The position numbers and the translations under genes were made by a program. Shown here piece by piece: positions 25,528 through 35,148 of a stretch of 64,000 bases of DNA. Origin of the DNA: Microbulbifer salipaludis (lineage in GTDB: Bacteria; Pseudomonadota; Gammaproteobacteria; Pseudomonadales; Cellvibrionaceae); contig NZ_JAEKJR010000002.1 of the NCBI RefSeq assembly GCF_017303155.1, forward strand, positions 2,214,605 to 2,278,604. The letters are read 5' to 3'. Below the pieces are notes generated by a model. The model saw only the letters and a list, made by a program, of their open reading frames with translations, had not been told where the DNA came from and ran no database searches. Position 1 is the first letter of the stretch. The number at the start of each line of letters is the position of its first letter.

Positions 25528-26550
25528 TTACCAGGAATAGCCGACGCCGATCGTCAATTTTGTATCTTCTTTTTCTCGGTCAAGAGACGGAGTGTTGTCG
25601 TACTGCCAGGCGTATTTGACTTCCATCAGGATGCCTTTCACCAGCGGCGTGCGCACACCAATTTCTGCGTTACTCTGGAAGTCTTCACTGCGATCCAGCG
25701 ACTGCAGCAGCTCCTGGTTGTAATACACTTCCGGGCCCAGGTCGAATTTGTAGCGGAAGTCCCAGGCGGCACGGCCAGCGCCGTAGCGCTTGCTGGGGTC
25801 CGGGTTCAGGCTGGGGTCAATATAGTCTTCTTTCAGACTGTTCATACCACCCTGAATCGAAAGCGCCGACTTGTCGGTATCGAAAAACAGGTAACCGAGA
25901 CCCAGACCCACAGTGGAGCTGAGATCCAGGTTGCGGGCCTCTTCGTGAAGCAAGGAGCTGTTACCCGCAGCAAACCACTTTTCGGCGAAAATCCACCGCA
26001 GGTCGTAACTGAGTCGGTACTTTTCCAGGTCACTCACTTCGGTACTGTTCTGGTTCTGGTACTGGGTGCCAATCAGGTGGTGGAAGTCGCCGTTACGGAT
26101 ATCAAAGTTGACGTTGATATCCCAGTCTTCCCGCTCCCGGTTGCCCTCTTCAAACACACCCGACGCGGCGACATTGCCGCGGAAAATAATCGGGTTGCCA
26201 ACGAAGTTGATATACGGCTCGGCGCGATCGATGGCGGGGAAGTCCATCACCCAGCCGTCGCCTTCATCACAATACAGTTCCCACTGCTGCCGACGATGCC
26301 CCGCCAGCGCGCAGGGTTCATCCCGTCCGGCAATCTTCAGGTCTTTATCGGTCTCCAGCGAGAGGATTTTTTCCTTGGCTACGGTAATATCGCCGAAGGT
26401 TTCCGACTTCCAGACGACGTTATCCCGCTCCACAACCACCAGTTCCCCATGAATCCGGTCACCGTTGGTCAGACTCAGCACCCCCGCTCCGGCGACGGAG
26501 GCGGCCATGGCCAACACCGCAAAAACAAGACCAGCCAGTACTCTGGGCAT
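25528..26550 (-). CDS. DUF481 outer-membrane beta-barrel protein
   Basis: From MPRVLAGLVFAVLAMAA a Sec signal peptide ends near SVAGA. The mature part opens with GVLSLTNGDRIHGELVVVE, a small beta domain common before DUF481. The C-terminal half is alternating amphipathic strands ending in YSW, an aromatic residue as required for BamA-dependent barrel insertion. DUF481 proteins are outer-membrane proteins of largely unknown function, often linked to salt or envelope stress. In-frame starts exist at 26628 and 26745, but they push a 26- or 65-residue tail before the signal peptide and would crowd or overlap the divergent neighbour. None has a good ribosome site. Confidence 0.85.
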   Translation of the reverse strand: MPRVLAGLVFAVLAMAASVAGAGVLSLTNGDRIHGELVVVERDNVVWKSETFGDITVAKEKILSLETDKDLKIAGRDEPCALAGHRRQQWELYCDEGDGWVMDFPAIDRAEPYINFVGNPIIFRGNVAASGVFEEGNREREDWDINVNFDIRNGDFHHLIGTQYQNQNSTEVSDLEKYRLSYDLRWIFAEKWFAAGNSSLLHEEARNLDLSSTVGLGLGYLFFDTDKSALSIQGGMNSLKEDYIDPSLNPDPSKRYGAGRAAWDFRYKFDLGPEVYYNQELLQSLDRSEDFQSNAEIGVRTPLVKGILMEVKYAWQYDNTPSLDREKEDTKLTIGVGYSW

Positions 26551-26645
26551 GGCAAGCCGGTGAACAACCTTCGGAGAATCGGGAACTCGGGGTACAGCAG
26601 AAAGCACGAAACAACCTTTCGATAGCATGGGGTTATGACAGAGAA

Positions 26646-27023
26646 TTGACCAATAAATCAGATAGCAGTATCGATTTACCTGATCGAGATCTGCACAGCA
26701 CAAAAAACAGGGGGCATGATGCCACAACTCGCATCTGCCTTGCACTTGCGCAGGTCCCGGTGGGACGGGTGGTTACCTACGGGGGATTAGCCGAATTGGC
26801 AGGCCTGCCAAGGGCGGCGCGGCTTGTGGGGCAAACACTGCGGAGGCTGCCGCGCGACACCCGCCTGCCATGGCACCGGGTGATCAATGCCCAGGGGAAA
26901 ATATCCCTGCCCGAGCCCGCGGCACAGCGCCAATGGACGTTGCTGCGGGAGGAAGGTGTGACTCCTGTAAAAGGAAAAGTCGACCTGAGCCACTATGGTT
27001 GGCCGAAACCCGGAGAGCTCTGA
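26646..27023 (+). CDS. Alkyltransferase-like protein (ATL, MGMT-like without active cysteine)
   Basis: About 125 residues, matching the DNA-binding C-terminal domain of O6-alkylguanine-DNA alkyltransferase: VPVGRVVTYGGLAELAG, the AARLVGQTLRR helix, then LPWHRVINAQGKIS. Tryptophan (W76) replaces the alkyl-accepting cysteine of PCHRV, the mark of ATL proteins, which bind O6-alkylguanine and flag it for nucleotide excision repair. The only upstream start in frame is TTG at 26646, giving a polar 25-residue N-terminal tail of uncertain reality. Confidence 0.9.
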   Translation: MTNKSDSSIDLPDRDLHSTKNRGHDATTRICLALAQVPVGRVVTYGGLAELAGLPRAARLVGQTLRRLPRDTRLPWHRVINAQGKISLPEPAAQRQWTLLREEGVTPVKGKVDLSHYGWPKPGEL

Positions 27024-27121
27024 TCCGCGCAATGGCTACCCACGGATCAGGGGTTACGCGCGGATCAGGGATTGATGCAGATTGGGAAATGGCGAAAAGA
27101 ATACCGGCGGCAACCGTGCAG

Positions 27122-28483
27122 TCACCCAGCGGCCGCCTCGTTGTCTTTCGCCGTTTCCTGGCCCCGGTTGCGGTACCAGATGTAAATCGCCAGCAGTACT
27201 GCGGGAATACCGAGAATCGCCACCATGATAAAGAACGACTCGTAACCCTGCGCATCCACCACAATACCGGAGAAGCCGCTGATAAATTTACCCGGCAGGG
27301 TCATCAGTGAACTGAATAGCGCGTACTGCGTTGCGGTATAGGTTTGATTGACCAGGCTCGAGAGGAAGGCGATAAACACGGAATTGGAGATACCGGCACT
27401 GATATTATCCGCACTGATCACGATCGCCAGCCAGGTTTTATCCGGCCCCAGGGTTGCCAGATGGGCAAACAGCAGGTTGGTCGCTGCGACCATCACCGCC
27501 CCCAGAATCAACGGCCGCAAAATACCGAAGCGCACCACCAGCGCGCCGCCCACAAAGGCCCCGATCATGGTACAGACAAAGCCGAACAGCTTGCCGATCT
27601 GGGCGATATCATCCTTGCTGAAACCCAGGTCAAGATAAAAGGGATTCGCCATAACGCCCATGGCAATATCACTGACCCGATAAATACCGATAAACAACAG
27701 CAGCACAATCGCGAAGCGACCATTGCGCTCGAAAAACTCGATAAACGGGCAGGCTACCGCGCGTACAAACCACTCGCTCACTTTTCCGTGTTTACCACTG
27801 CCGAGCACCCGGTCGACCCACGCGTGCTGGAACGCTTCATTCTGTGCCCGCACTTTGTTGTGGTCCGGCTCCGCCACCAGCAGCGTGGTGAGGATTCCCA
27901 CCCCCATCAATACCGCCATGGCCATGTAAGCCGCACTCCAGCTGGCGTACTCGGCGATAAACAGTGCCCCCGCACCGGCAATGAGCAGTGCCACCCGGTA
28001 GCCGAACACATACATGGCTGCCATGGCACCCTGAAACTCGGTGTCTACCGCCTCGATACGATAGGCATCAATGACGACGTCTTGGGAAGCGGAGCAGAAT
28101 GCCACCAGAATACCGAAACCAAACACGGCGGGAAGCGCGAGCTGTGGATTGAGCTGGCTCATGGCAAACAGGCCAAGCGCGACACCGATTTGCGATACCA
28201 GTATCCAGCTGCGTCGTTTCCCCATGACACTGGTGAGCACCGGTATACGCAGGGAGTCGATGATGGGCGCCCAGATGAACTTGATCGAGAAGGTAATACC
28301 GATCCAGGCGGTAAACCCGATGGTGGTGCGACTGATGCCGTAGTCCCGTAACCAGGCGGTAAGGGTGGAAAAAACCAGCAGTAGTGGCAGGCCGGCGGAT
28401 ATCCCGAAAAAGAACATCGCCAGAACTTTTGGCCGCGTATAAACCTTGAGCGCTTCTCCCCAGGTCATCGTTTGATTTTGCAT
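27122..28483 (-). CDS. ampG: AmpG-type muropeptide permease (MFS)
   Basis: A 453-residue, roughly 12-TM major-facilitator protein starting MQNQTMTWGEALKVY. The segment GISAGLPLLLVFSTLTAWL near the N-terminus and WIGITFSIKFIWAPIIDSL are typical of AmpG, which imports GlcNAc-anhydroMurNAc peptides for cell-wall recycling. ampE and ampD lie 2-3 kb away on the same strand, supporting the assignment. An upstream in-frame start (28549) would add an unlikely polar tail. The C-terminus is short and polar. Confidence 0.92.
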   Translation of the reverse strand: MQNQTMTWGEALKVYTRPKVLAMFFFGISAGLPLLLVFSTLTAWLRDYGISRTTIGFTAWIGITFSIKFIWAPIIDSLRIPVLTSVMGKRRSWILVSQIGVALGLFAMSQLNPQLALPAVFGFGILVAFCSASQDVVIDAYRIEAVDTEFQGAMAAMYVFGYRVALLIAGAGALFIAEYASWSAAYMAMAVLMGVGILTTLLVAEPDHNKVRAQNEAFQHAWVDRVLGSGKHGKVSEWFVRAVACPFIEFFERNGRFAIVLLLFIGIYRVSDIAMGVMANPFYLDLGFSKDDIAQIGKLFGFVCTMIGAFVGGALVVRFGILRPLILGAVMVAATNLLFAHLATLGPDKTWLAIVISADNISAGISNSVFIAFLSSLVNQTYTATQYALFSSLMTLPGKFISGFSGIVVDAQGYESFFIMVAILGIPAVLLAIYIWYRNRGQETAKDNEAAAG

Positions 28484-28564
28484 GGGCAGGCTTTGCTTCC
28501 TTTCTTTTATTGGCTTGCCGGTCGTTGTGTCCCGCGAATGGCGGTACACCGGCGCATGCCGGCG

Positions 28565-29230
28565 TCAACGTCCGAACGTCACTTCCAGTTGCGCCTCGGC
28601 CAGTTTATTGGCGTTGATCTGATAGGCCACCATCGCTGCCGGCGTGTTTTCGTCCAGTGCCAACTGCTCTACTTTGAGCGCGTAGACCCGGAACTGGTAA
28701 CGGTGGTCGCCGTGCCCCTCCGGCGGGCAGGCGCCGCCATAGCCGGGGCTGCCAAAATCCGTGCGACTTTGAATCGCTTCCGGAATCAACCCGGACTTGG
28801 GGTCCCCCGCGCCCTCGGGCAGTGACGTCACCTCCGCGGGAATATTGAATACCACCCAGTGCCACCAGCCACTGCCGGTCGGGGCATCCGGGTCATGCAT
28901 GACCACCGCAAAACTGCGGGTACCCTGCGGAGCCCCCTGCCAGTGCAGCTCTGGCGAGATATTCTCACCGCTGCAACCAAAACCATAATAAAGCTGCGCA
29001 TTCGGCATGCGCCCCCCAGCTTGCAGGGTGCTTGAGGCCAGCCGAAAAGCCGCGTCGTTCTGCGCTGCACTGGCAGCGGGCGCCCACGGGGTCGATGTCA
29101 TCAGCGCTGCCATCACCAGCGTCATGACCGACAACCGCGACAACCGCAGAATTGCCAACAGTGTAGCAGGCCGTCCCGAACCACCCGGGCCTCCCGCGAG
29201 GGGTTTGCTGTGACTGGTGTCGTTGTTCAT
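28565..29230 (-). CDS. YbhB/YbcL family (PEBP-like) exported protein
   Basis: About 221 residues. The conserved phosphatidylethanolamine-binding-protein motifs are HDPDAPTGSGWWHWVVFNIP and GYGGACPPEGHGDHRYQFRV. A hydrophobic segment around SVMTLVMAALMTSTPWAPAA ending ASAAQ looks like a signal peptide, but it follows a polar N-terminal tail of about 30 residues. Translation may therefore begin later than the ATG at 29230, for instance near the internal SVMTLV methionine. Bacterial family members have no firmly known function. Confidence 0.85.
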   Translation of the reverse strand: MNNDTSHSKPLAGGPGGSGRPATLLAILRLSRLSVMTLVMAALMTSTPWAPAASAAQNDAAFRLASSTLQAGGRMPNAQLYYGFGCSGENISPELHWQGAPQGTRSFAVVMHDPDAPTGSGWWHWVVFNIPAEVTSLPEGAGDPKSGLIPEAIQSRTDFGSPGYGGACPPEGHGDHRYQFRVYALKVEQLALDENTPAAMVAYQINANKLAEAQLEVTFGR

Positions 29231-29303
29231 GGCGTCCTCGAAACCTGTATCAACGCGATGGCGATGCGCGCTTGCCATCCAATTACAGCCCGCATTGGCC
29301 GGG

Positions 29304-30323
29304 TCAGGAGCGGCCTGCCACCAGACTGGCGGCCGCTGCGATATCCATATTACCGCCGGTCAGCACGATCACTGCGCGCTTGTTGCGAAAGCGCGCCGGG
29401 TGCGCCATCACCGCAGCCAGTCCCACCGCCGCGGACGGCTCCACAAACTGTTTCGTCCGGCGCCACAACAACGCGAGCGCTTCAGCGATAGCGGCCTCTG
29501 AAACGGTCACCACATCCTGCACATAGCGGCGTATGAGCACGAAATTGCGCTCGCCCAGCGTCGTACGCAGGCCATCGGCCATAGTCTGCGGCTGCTGCTC
29601 GGTGACCCGCACACCGCTGCGAAACGAGCGCTGCGCGTCGTCGGCGCCCGCGGGCTCAGCCCCCAGGACTTTAATGTCCGGCGCCAATGCGGACACAGCG
29701 AGACCGACGCCAGCGAGCAAGCCGCCGCCGCCGACCGGCGCCACAATCAAGTCTGGCGCGAACCCCAGCTCCCGGCACTGGCCTACGATCTCCTGCGCCA
29801 CGGTGCCCTGACCGGCAATAATGCGCGCGTCATCAAACGGGGGGATTACGTGTGCACCGGAAGACTGCACCACGGCCTGCAGCGTGGCCTCCCGCGCCTG
29901 CAGTGTCGGCTCGCAGAAAACGATTTCAGCCCCATAAGCGGCAACCGCCGACTTTTTAACCTCGGGGGCATTTTCCGGCATCACCACTGTGCAACGAAGC
30001 CCCTGCTGCGCTGCCGCCCACGCCAGTGCGGCACCGTGGTTGCCGGAGGAATGTGTGGCCACAATTTCTGTGCCATCCGGCACCTGTAACACCGCATTAC
30101 TCGCGCCACGGGCCTTGAATGCACCGACTTTCTGCAAATGCTCACACTTGAAGTAGAGGTCGGCCCCCAGCAACGTATTGAGGCTGGCAGACGTCATCAG
30201 TGGTGTGCGGTGAATCTGGCCGGCGATACGCTCGGCGGCAGCAAATACATCCGCCGCCACCGGCAGGTCCACGCTATTCTGGCTGGAAGCTTCCGAGCCC
30301 CGCTTGTTACCGGCGTCTGTCAC
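29304..30323 (-). CDS. PLP-dependent threonine/serine dehydratase-like enzyme
   Basis: A 339-residue fold-type II PLP enzyme. The Schiff-base lysine is in HLQKVGAFKARGASNAV (near residue 70), the phosphate loop is PVGGGGLLAG, and SSGNHGAALAWAA binds the substrate carboxylate. There is no C-terminal ACT domain, so it is not the isoleucine-regulated IlvA. Catabolic threonine/serine ammonia-lyase, serine racemase or a hydroxyaspartate dehydratase are all possible. It starts at GTG 30323 with GGAG six bases upstream. Confidence 0.88.
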   Translation of the reverse strand: MTDAGNKRGSEASSQNSVDLPVAADVFAAAERIAGQIHRTPLMTSASLNTLLGADLYFKCEHLQKVGAFKARGASNAVLQVPDGTEIVATHSSGNHGAALAWAAAQQGLRCTVVMPENAPEVKKSAVAAYGAEIVFCEPTLQAREATLQAVVQSSGAHVIPPFDDARIIAGQGTVAQEIVGQCRELGFAPDLIVAPVGGGGLLAGVGLAVSALAPDIKVLGAEPAGADDAQRSFRSGVRVTEQQPQTMADGLRTTLGERNFVLIRRYVQDVVTVSEAAIAEALALLWRRTKQFVEPSAAVGLAAVMAHPARFRNKRAVIVLTGGNMDIAAAASLVAGRS

Positions 30324-30415
30324 ACAATCTCCAGCAAATCATTCAACCGGTCTCTACATGGACCCGTTACGTTGAGAGTTCATCGGGTATACCGATTCGG
30401 CACACCTGCGGTCAA

Positions 30416-31345
30416 TTAGCTGGCGAATAGCCCGTGCAACGCCATCAGCGTCACCCACATGAGCAGCGCGCGGGACAGCAATGCCTGCATACCTTCAATT
30501 TCAGCACCACACAGACGCTGCCCCTCACTCACGGCGGCACCGGCGCTGCACTCACTGCTATCGATGCCACCGAGGGCGCCTTCAAGGTAGTACTCCAGCA
30601 CCTCTTCTGTGGTGCTGTGTTTGCAGGTCAGGTGGTCGCGCCACGCCCGGTAACAACCGGCAAAATTGCCCACGATGGCGAGACTGAAACCAATCGCACG
30701 CACCGGCATCCACTCGATCAACCACAACCAGCGGGCCGCGAGCCCCTGATCAGCAGTACCGGCGGCCAGGGCGCCGCCCTCCTCGGACAGAGAGGCCTTG
30801 CTGAGCTCTGTATGCGCCAGGTGGCTGAGCCGGTAGAGCATGGCGCCGGGAATCCCCAGCAACAGAAACCAGAACAACACCGCAAACAAGCGCTCAAACG
30901 CGCGGTAGGCAGCGGCCCTGAATACCATGCCGTGCAGTTCCTGTGCGCTGGAAATACTCTGCGCGCGCACAATATCCGCGGGCTCCATCAATGGCTCGGC
31001 GGCCTTTTTAGCCTCCTCAATATCGCCCTGGTACCAGGCCCGCAAATACCCCGCCAGCGCCTCATTGAAGTTGCCGCGCCCAAAGCTGTAGAGCAATACG
31101 GGAACACTGACCAGTAGAACCCCCAGCCATCCCAGCATCGCCTCGGCGACAGCAAGCACAATGGCCGTGCCCAGTACCGGGAGCAGTACCAGCAGGCCAA
31201 AGCCAATCCCTGATTTACCCTGCACCACACCGCGGCCATAAATAAAGTTGGCCCAGTGAGAAAACCATCCATCCCGCTGCAGCGGGCCACCTGAACCCCA
31301 GATCTGCACCAGACCCAATGCCAACAGCACAATCAACAGCGCCAT
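30416..31345 (-). CDS. ampE: AmpE family inner-membrane protein
   Basis: A 309-residue polytopic membrane protein with N-terminal MALLIVLLALGLVQIWG, a cytoplasmic segment with AQSISSAQELHGMVFRAAAY, and a membrane pair around FAVLFWFLLLGIPGAMLYRL. Order and length match AmpE, the membrane partner encoded after ampD; its biochemical role is not settled. The ATG follows GAGGGGG. ampD lies 73 bases upstream on the same strand, so the two are probably co-transcribed. Confidence 0.93.
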   Translation of the reverse strand: MALLIVLLALGLVQIWGSGGPLQRDGWFSHWANFIYGRGVVQGKSGIGFGLLVLLPVLGTAIVLAVAEAMLGWLGVLLVSVPVLLYSFGRGNFNEALAGYLRAWYQGDIEEAKKAAEPLMEPADIVRAQSISSAQELHGMVFRAAAYRAFERLFAVLFWFLLLGIPGAMLYRLSHLAHTELSKASLSEEGGALAAGTADQGLAARWLWLIEWMPVRAIGFSLAIVGNFAGCYRAWRDHLTCKHSTTEEVLEYYLEGALGGIDSSECSAGAAVSEGQRLCGAEIEGMQALLSRALLMWVTLMALHGLFAS

Positions 31346-31418
31346 AGCGCCCCCTCGTCAGTTATTCAATTTTTATACCGGCAAACGGTGCGCACACCGC
31401 CCTGCCACACAACGGCGC

Positions 31419-31994
31419 TTAGCCCGCGGGCTCATCCCCCTGAACCTGCTGCAATCGCCTGAAGTACAGATCCCAGTCAAATCCGGGGCCCGGGTCCAGC
31501 TTTCTGCCGGGAGCGATATCCGAGTGCCCGGTGATGCGCGAGCGGTCAATCGCCGGGTAAGCCGCCATAATCGCCTGCGTCACCTCGGCCAGCGACTGAT
31601 ACTGTGCAGGCGTGAAGGTGTCCGTATCCAGTCCCTCCAGTTCGATGCCGATGGAGAAATCATTGCAGTTTTCCCGCCCACAGAATGTGGACTGGCCCGC
31701 ATGCCAAGCGCGCTCGGTGAGCGGTACATACTGCGTAACCCGACCGTTGCGATCGATCAAAAAGTGGGCGGACACCTGCAGGGTGCCGATTTCGGAAAAG
31801 TAGGGGTGGGCATCAATATCCAGATGACCAAGAAAGAACTCATCAATGTAGGAGCCACCGTACTGGCCCGGCGGAAGGCTGATACTGTGAATCACCAGCA
31901 GGTCCACTTCCGCATCGTCCGGGCGACTGTTGCAGTGTGGGCTGGGTACCCGGCGCACGCCGGACAGCCATCCTGACTGAACCTGATATTTCAC
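31419..31994 (-). CDS. ampD: 1,6-anhydro-N-acetylmuramyl-L-alanine amidase AmpD
   Basis: A 191-residue cytoplasmic zinc amidase that strips the peptide from anhydro-muropeptides imported by AmpG. Zinc ligands are visible as H36 (LLVIHSIS), H157 and D167 in GHSDIAPGRKLDPG, with K165 as the catalytic lysine. The middle has HFLIDRNGRVTQYVP and AWHAG, as in characterised AmpD. The start is a GTG with GCGGAG upstream. Loss of AmpD derepresses AmpC beta-lactamase in other species, but no ampC or ampR is in this window. Confidence 0.97.
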   Translation of the reverse strand: MKYQVQSGWLSGVRRVPSPHCNSRPDDAEVDLLVIHSISLPPGQYGGSYIDEFFLGHLDIDAHPYFSEIGTLQVSAHFLIDRNGRVTQYVPLTERAWHAGQSTFCGRENCNDFSIGIELEGLDTDTFTPAQYQSLAEVTQAIMAAYPAIDRSRITGHSDIAPGRKLDPGPGFDWDLYFRRLQQVQGDEPAG

Positions 31995-32135
31995 AAACGC
32001 GACTCCGCTTAAATTGAGCAGAGAGATATTCTATGGAAGCGAGGACATAACTGCCAGAACAAGTCGCCGCCGGGGCTCCGCCGCCCCACAGGCAAGCACC
32101 TATGGAGGTTTCAAGCGTCACTTACCTACCCGGCA

Positions 32136-32165
32136 GATAAAACAAAGCCGGGGCTAGCCCCGGCT
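32136..32165 (-). terminator. Rho-independent terminator after first DUF1631 gene
   Basis: Minus-strand reading gives AGCCGGGGC-TA-GCCCCGGCT followed by TTGTTTTAT, 31 bases beyond the stop codon of the DUF1631 gene. Confidence 0.85.
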
Positions 32166-32196
32166 GGTGATCACATTACGCTGGCGCCCGGCAGGA

Positions 32197-34662
32197 TCAC
32201 ACCGTAATAGCGATTTTGCTCTCTCCACAGTTCCCCACCACATACTGGAGAGCCCGCTCAAACAGAGGTCCCTGCTCCAGTGGCATAAGCTCTTCGTCGC
32301 GCAGAGCCTGCGCAAGCTCGGCGCGGGAATACACACCCACCTTGGCGCCTTGCCGGTTGACGAACATAAACTGATCAAGGTCGCTGATAATCGCCGCCAA
32401 ACGACAGCGCATTGGCAACTTCTCCGGATGACGCAGCAGGAACCAGCTGTCTTTCAGGTGGTAGGTCTGCTGCCAGTGGTCATCCTGCTTCAAAGATGCA
32501 CTTGCGTCTTTTCCTTCGGATCCATCCGCGATGGCCTTGCTGACCACCTGCTGAATTTCTTCAACCGCGGGCAGTGCCTTCACACCCGGCGGCAACTCGC
32601 GCGCTTCATCCAGTTCCGGGGAAGCATCATCCTCAACAATGTCCGCTGCCACCGTTTCGGCGACCGGAATTGGCACCACGCTATCCGCTTCACGCCGCAG
32701 CTCTTGAACCAGGCGCTCCCGGGTCCGGCGCTCGCGCTCGGATTCCACACGCTCACCCAGTTTCTGGCGCTCCTGATACAGCGCGTCCAGCCCGCCCAGC
32801 AACCGCTGCTGGTCACTGGCACTCAGTGACAGGGACTGGGCACCGTCCTGCAAACGCTGCTTGAGGTTGGGCAGCAAACGACGCAGCTTGACACTGCTTT
32901 CCGGCATTGGCGCCACCACGCTCCAGATCAGGTCGCGCGCAGTAAGTACATGCTGACGCCACAAGCCACTGGATGTGCCCTCCTTCAGGCAGGTACGAAA
33001 CAAAACGCTGCTCCACACCCGGCTGAGCCATTCGTGCACGATTTTCGGCAGTTTGCGATCGGCCGTCAGCGCGTCGAACACTGCCGCCACCCGGGCCTTG
33101 GAAGCTTCCACACGCGCCGCACCCTGCGCCTCATCGATGGTGCGGCGTTCCATGACGGCAGCGCGCTTGCGCTCGCGCACGGAGAACTCACGGAAGGACT
33201 CCAGCAGGCGAACGAACACCTGCTCGTCTTCGTCATACTCTGCAAGCACACCATCGACGATGGTACAGACCTCGCGGTACAGGGGATCATTCAGATAGTT
33301 TTCACCCGGTTGCCAACCGATGGCGGCATCCGCCATTTCATTCAGCAACCGCCGCGCGGGATGCCCGCCTTTACTGAAAAAGGCCTTGTCGGCCACCGCC
33401 AGCTTGAGCATGGGCAACTGCAAGCGAATCAGTTGCGCCTTGATGGGCTCCGCCAGGTTGCGGTCTTCCAGCATGAAGGAGAACAACATATCCACCAGCC
33501 GGATAACTTCGCTGTCCAGCTCGTGCAGGGAGGCACTCTGGTTGCTGGCTTTCAAGTGCTCCTGCAACAGCTCGGTCACGTTGATCAGCTGACCGGCAGG
33601 CACCGACTGGGCCGGCAGGGACATCTGGAACTGCCCGAGTTGCTGCACCAAGGTGGGCGTCGGCATGGGAGCAGCGCCTGAGCCGGCGGGCATCAGGCCA
33701 TAGCTGCCATTGGCAACCATGCTTCCGCCAGTACCAGAACCTGCGGTATACCCCATGCCTGTCGGCATCGCGAAGCCGCCACCGGCATGCCCCGCTGTCC
33801 CCGCACCCGGATTTCCGGCGGGGAAACCCCCGGGCATTTGTCCGTCGGCTGGCATCTCGGCCGGCTGTGACGGGCTTTGCGCGCCCTGCCCCGCCGGCTG
33901 TGACGGCCGACCCGGGCGGTTGCGGTGACGCAGAGGATCCTCGATGGTGGGCAGCACGCCCTGCTCGATCAACAACCCATTACAACTGTCATACAGCTCA
34001 CCCAACCGGTTAATCAGGTGCAGCTCAAATTTTTTGAATACGGTCATGCGCGCCCGCAGCGCGATATCGACATCCTCGAGAACCTCGGCAAACGCGGCAC
34101 AAATGGCGGCCGGCCCCAGAGGAAGGTTCTCGTCATAGACTTTACAGGGAAGCAGGGTATCCAAACGCAAGGAAAGCGCAGCAATCGACTCCGCGTGATC
34201 GCGTTTGACGTTGGAAATCATGGTGCGAATGGCAACCTGCTGCTCCAGGTCTTCATCATTCACCAGCGTCAGGCTGCTCAGGGAGGCGCGGCTTGCACCA
34301 CCTTCTTCGTCCGGGTGGTCGTTGCGCGGATTGCGAAAGCGCTCTTCGACACCATCGCAAAAGCCATCCACAAGATTGCTGAGCTCTACGCGCAACGCAC
34401 GAATGGCGTGAAACAGGCGGTCCTGCTCATCCTGCAAATGCGCCTTTTCTGCCATGGTAAACAGAGAATCATCTACCTGGGCAAAAACTTCTTCCGCGCG
34501 CCCCTGTAACCACTGGATGGCTTTTTGATTGATCAGATTCACGGTTTTGGATAACTGCCTTGAGGCGCCAGGGTGCGCTCCCGAGCGAGAAGTATCCCCT
34601 CGCCGTCCCCCACTTGAAGCACCACCATTGATAACAAACAGGTCGTTTATATTCGGATTCAT
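32197..34662 (-). CDS. DUF1631 family protein, copy A
   Basis: An 821-residue cytoplasmic protein starting MNPNINDLFVINGGAS, with a strong AAGGA before the ATG (34662). An N-terminal helical domain carries KVDDSLF-type and LGPAAICAAFAEVLED motifs. A Gly/Pro/Met-rich low-complexity linker lies at about 270-350. Then comes the conserved LVDMLFSFMLEDRNLAEPIKAQL / FFSKGGHPARRLLNEMADAA core, and a C-terminal module with KVGVYSRAELAQALRDEEL. The family is common in gammaproteobacteria, sometimes labelled thymidine phosphorylase without basis, and its function is unknown. The same architecture is encoded next door (copy B). Confidence 0.88.
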   Translation of the reverse strand: MNPNINDLFVINGGASSGGRRGDTSRSGAHPGASRQLSKTVNLINQKAIQWLQGRAEEVFAQVDDSLFTMAEKAHLQDEQDRLFHAIRALRVELSNLVDGFCDGVEERFRNPRNDHPDEEGGASRASLSSLTLVNDEDLEQQVAIRTMISNVKRDHAESIAALSLRLDTLLPCKVYDENLPLGPAAICAAFAEVLEDVDIALRARMTVFKKFELHLINRLGELYDSCNGLLIEQGVLPTIEDPLRHRNRPGRPSQPAGQGAQSPSQPAEMPADGQMPGGFPAGNPGAGTAGHAGGGFAMPTGMGYTAGSGTGGSMVANGSYGLMPAGSGAAPMPTPTLVQQLGQFQMSLPAQSVPAGQLINVTELLQEHLKASNQSASLHELDSEVIRLVDMLFSFMLEDRNLAEPIKAQLIRLQLPMLKLAVADKAFFSKGGHPARRLLNEMADAAIGWQPGENYLNDPLYREVCTIVDGVLAEYDEDEQVFVRLLESFREFSVRERKRAAVMERRTIDEAQGAARVEASKARVAAVFDALTADRKLPKIVHEWLSRVWSSVLFRTCLKEGTSSGLWRQHVLTARDLIWSVVAPMPESSVKLRRLLPNLKQRLQDGAQSLSLSASDQQRLLGGLDALYQERQKLGERVESERERRTRERLVQELRREADSVVPIPVAETVAADIVEDDASPELDEARELPPGVKALPAVEEIQQVVSKAIADGSEGKDASASLKQDDHWQQTYHLKDSWFLLRHPEKLPMRCRLAAIISDLDQFMFVNRQGAKVGVYSRAELAQALRDEELMPLEQGPLFERALQYVVGNCGESKIAITV

Positions 34663-35148
34663 ATCGTCCTTGTTCACTGCTCTTTGCCCTCCTGGCATCG
34701 ACTCAGAGAGTACTCGCTACGGAACTATTCACCTCTGACCCGCAGACATCCTCATCGGGGAATCACAGAGGCAAACCGGCACATTCACAGGTCTTCGCTG
34801 CGCGCAGGATTTGGACTGCGGGGCGCCGCTCAACCAGCAATTACACAAAGGCACAACACGCTATAAATAACGTGCGCACCTTTGAAAATTAGAACTAGTA
34901 CTCAATATCCAGCAAACAAATACGACACGCAAGTGCCAAATAGGGCCAATTTCGCCAAATAAAAGCGAAAATTACCCAAACGTCACGTAAGTCAGGAGGG
35001 CTATTGAAAGGTGGAGCCGAGGGGTTCGGATGGCAGTTAGCACTTACCATCCAGAAGAGGATTTAACTGCCAGGCGAGTGGCCGCCGGATAGGCGGCCAA
35101 GGGGAAGGGGCTGAGGGTGGAGCGCAACACCCACAAGCGGGCTACGCA
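34663..35148. other. 486-bp gap between the two DUF1631 genes
   Basis: No plausible gene. A perfect hairpin, TGGCCGCC-ggata-GGCGGCCA, lies at about 35079-35100, some 50 bases before the stop side of copy B's transcript region, but without a T-run. The central part (34860-34990) is AT-rich and probably holds the promoter of copy A, though no clean -35/-10 pair stands out. Confidence 0.45.

Noticed and set aside
24634..26625. A 663-codon plus-strand frame
   Set aside because: It is antisense to the SDR and DUF481 genes, a known effect of GC-biased third positions, with no recognisable domain.
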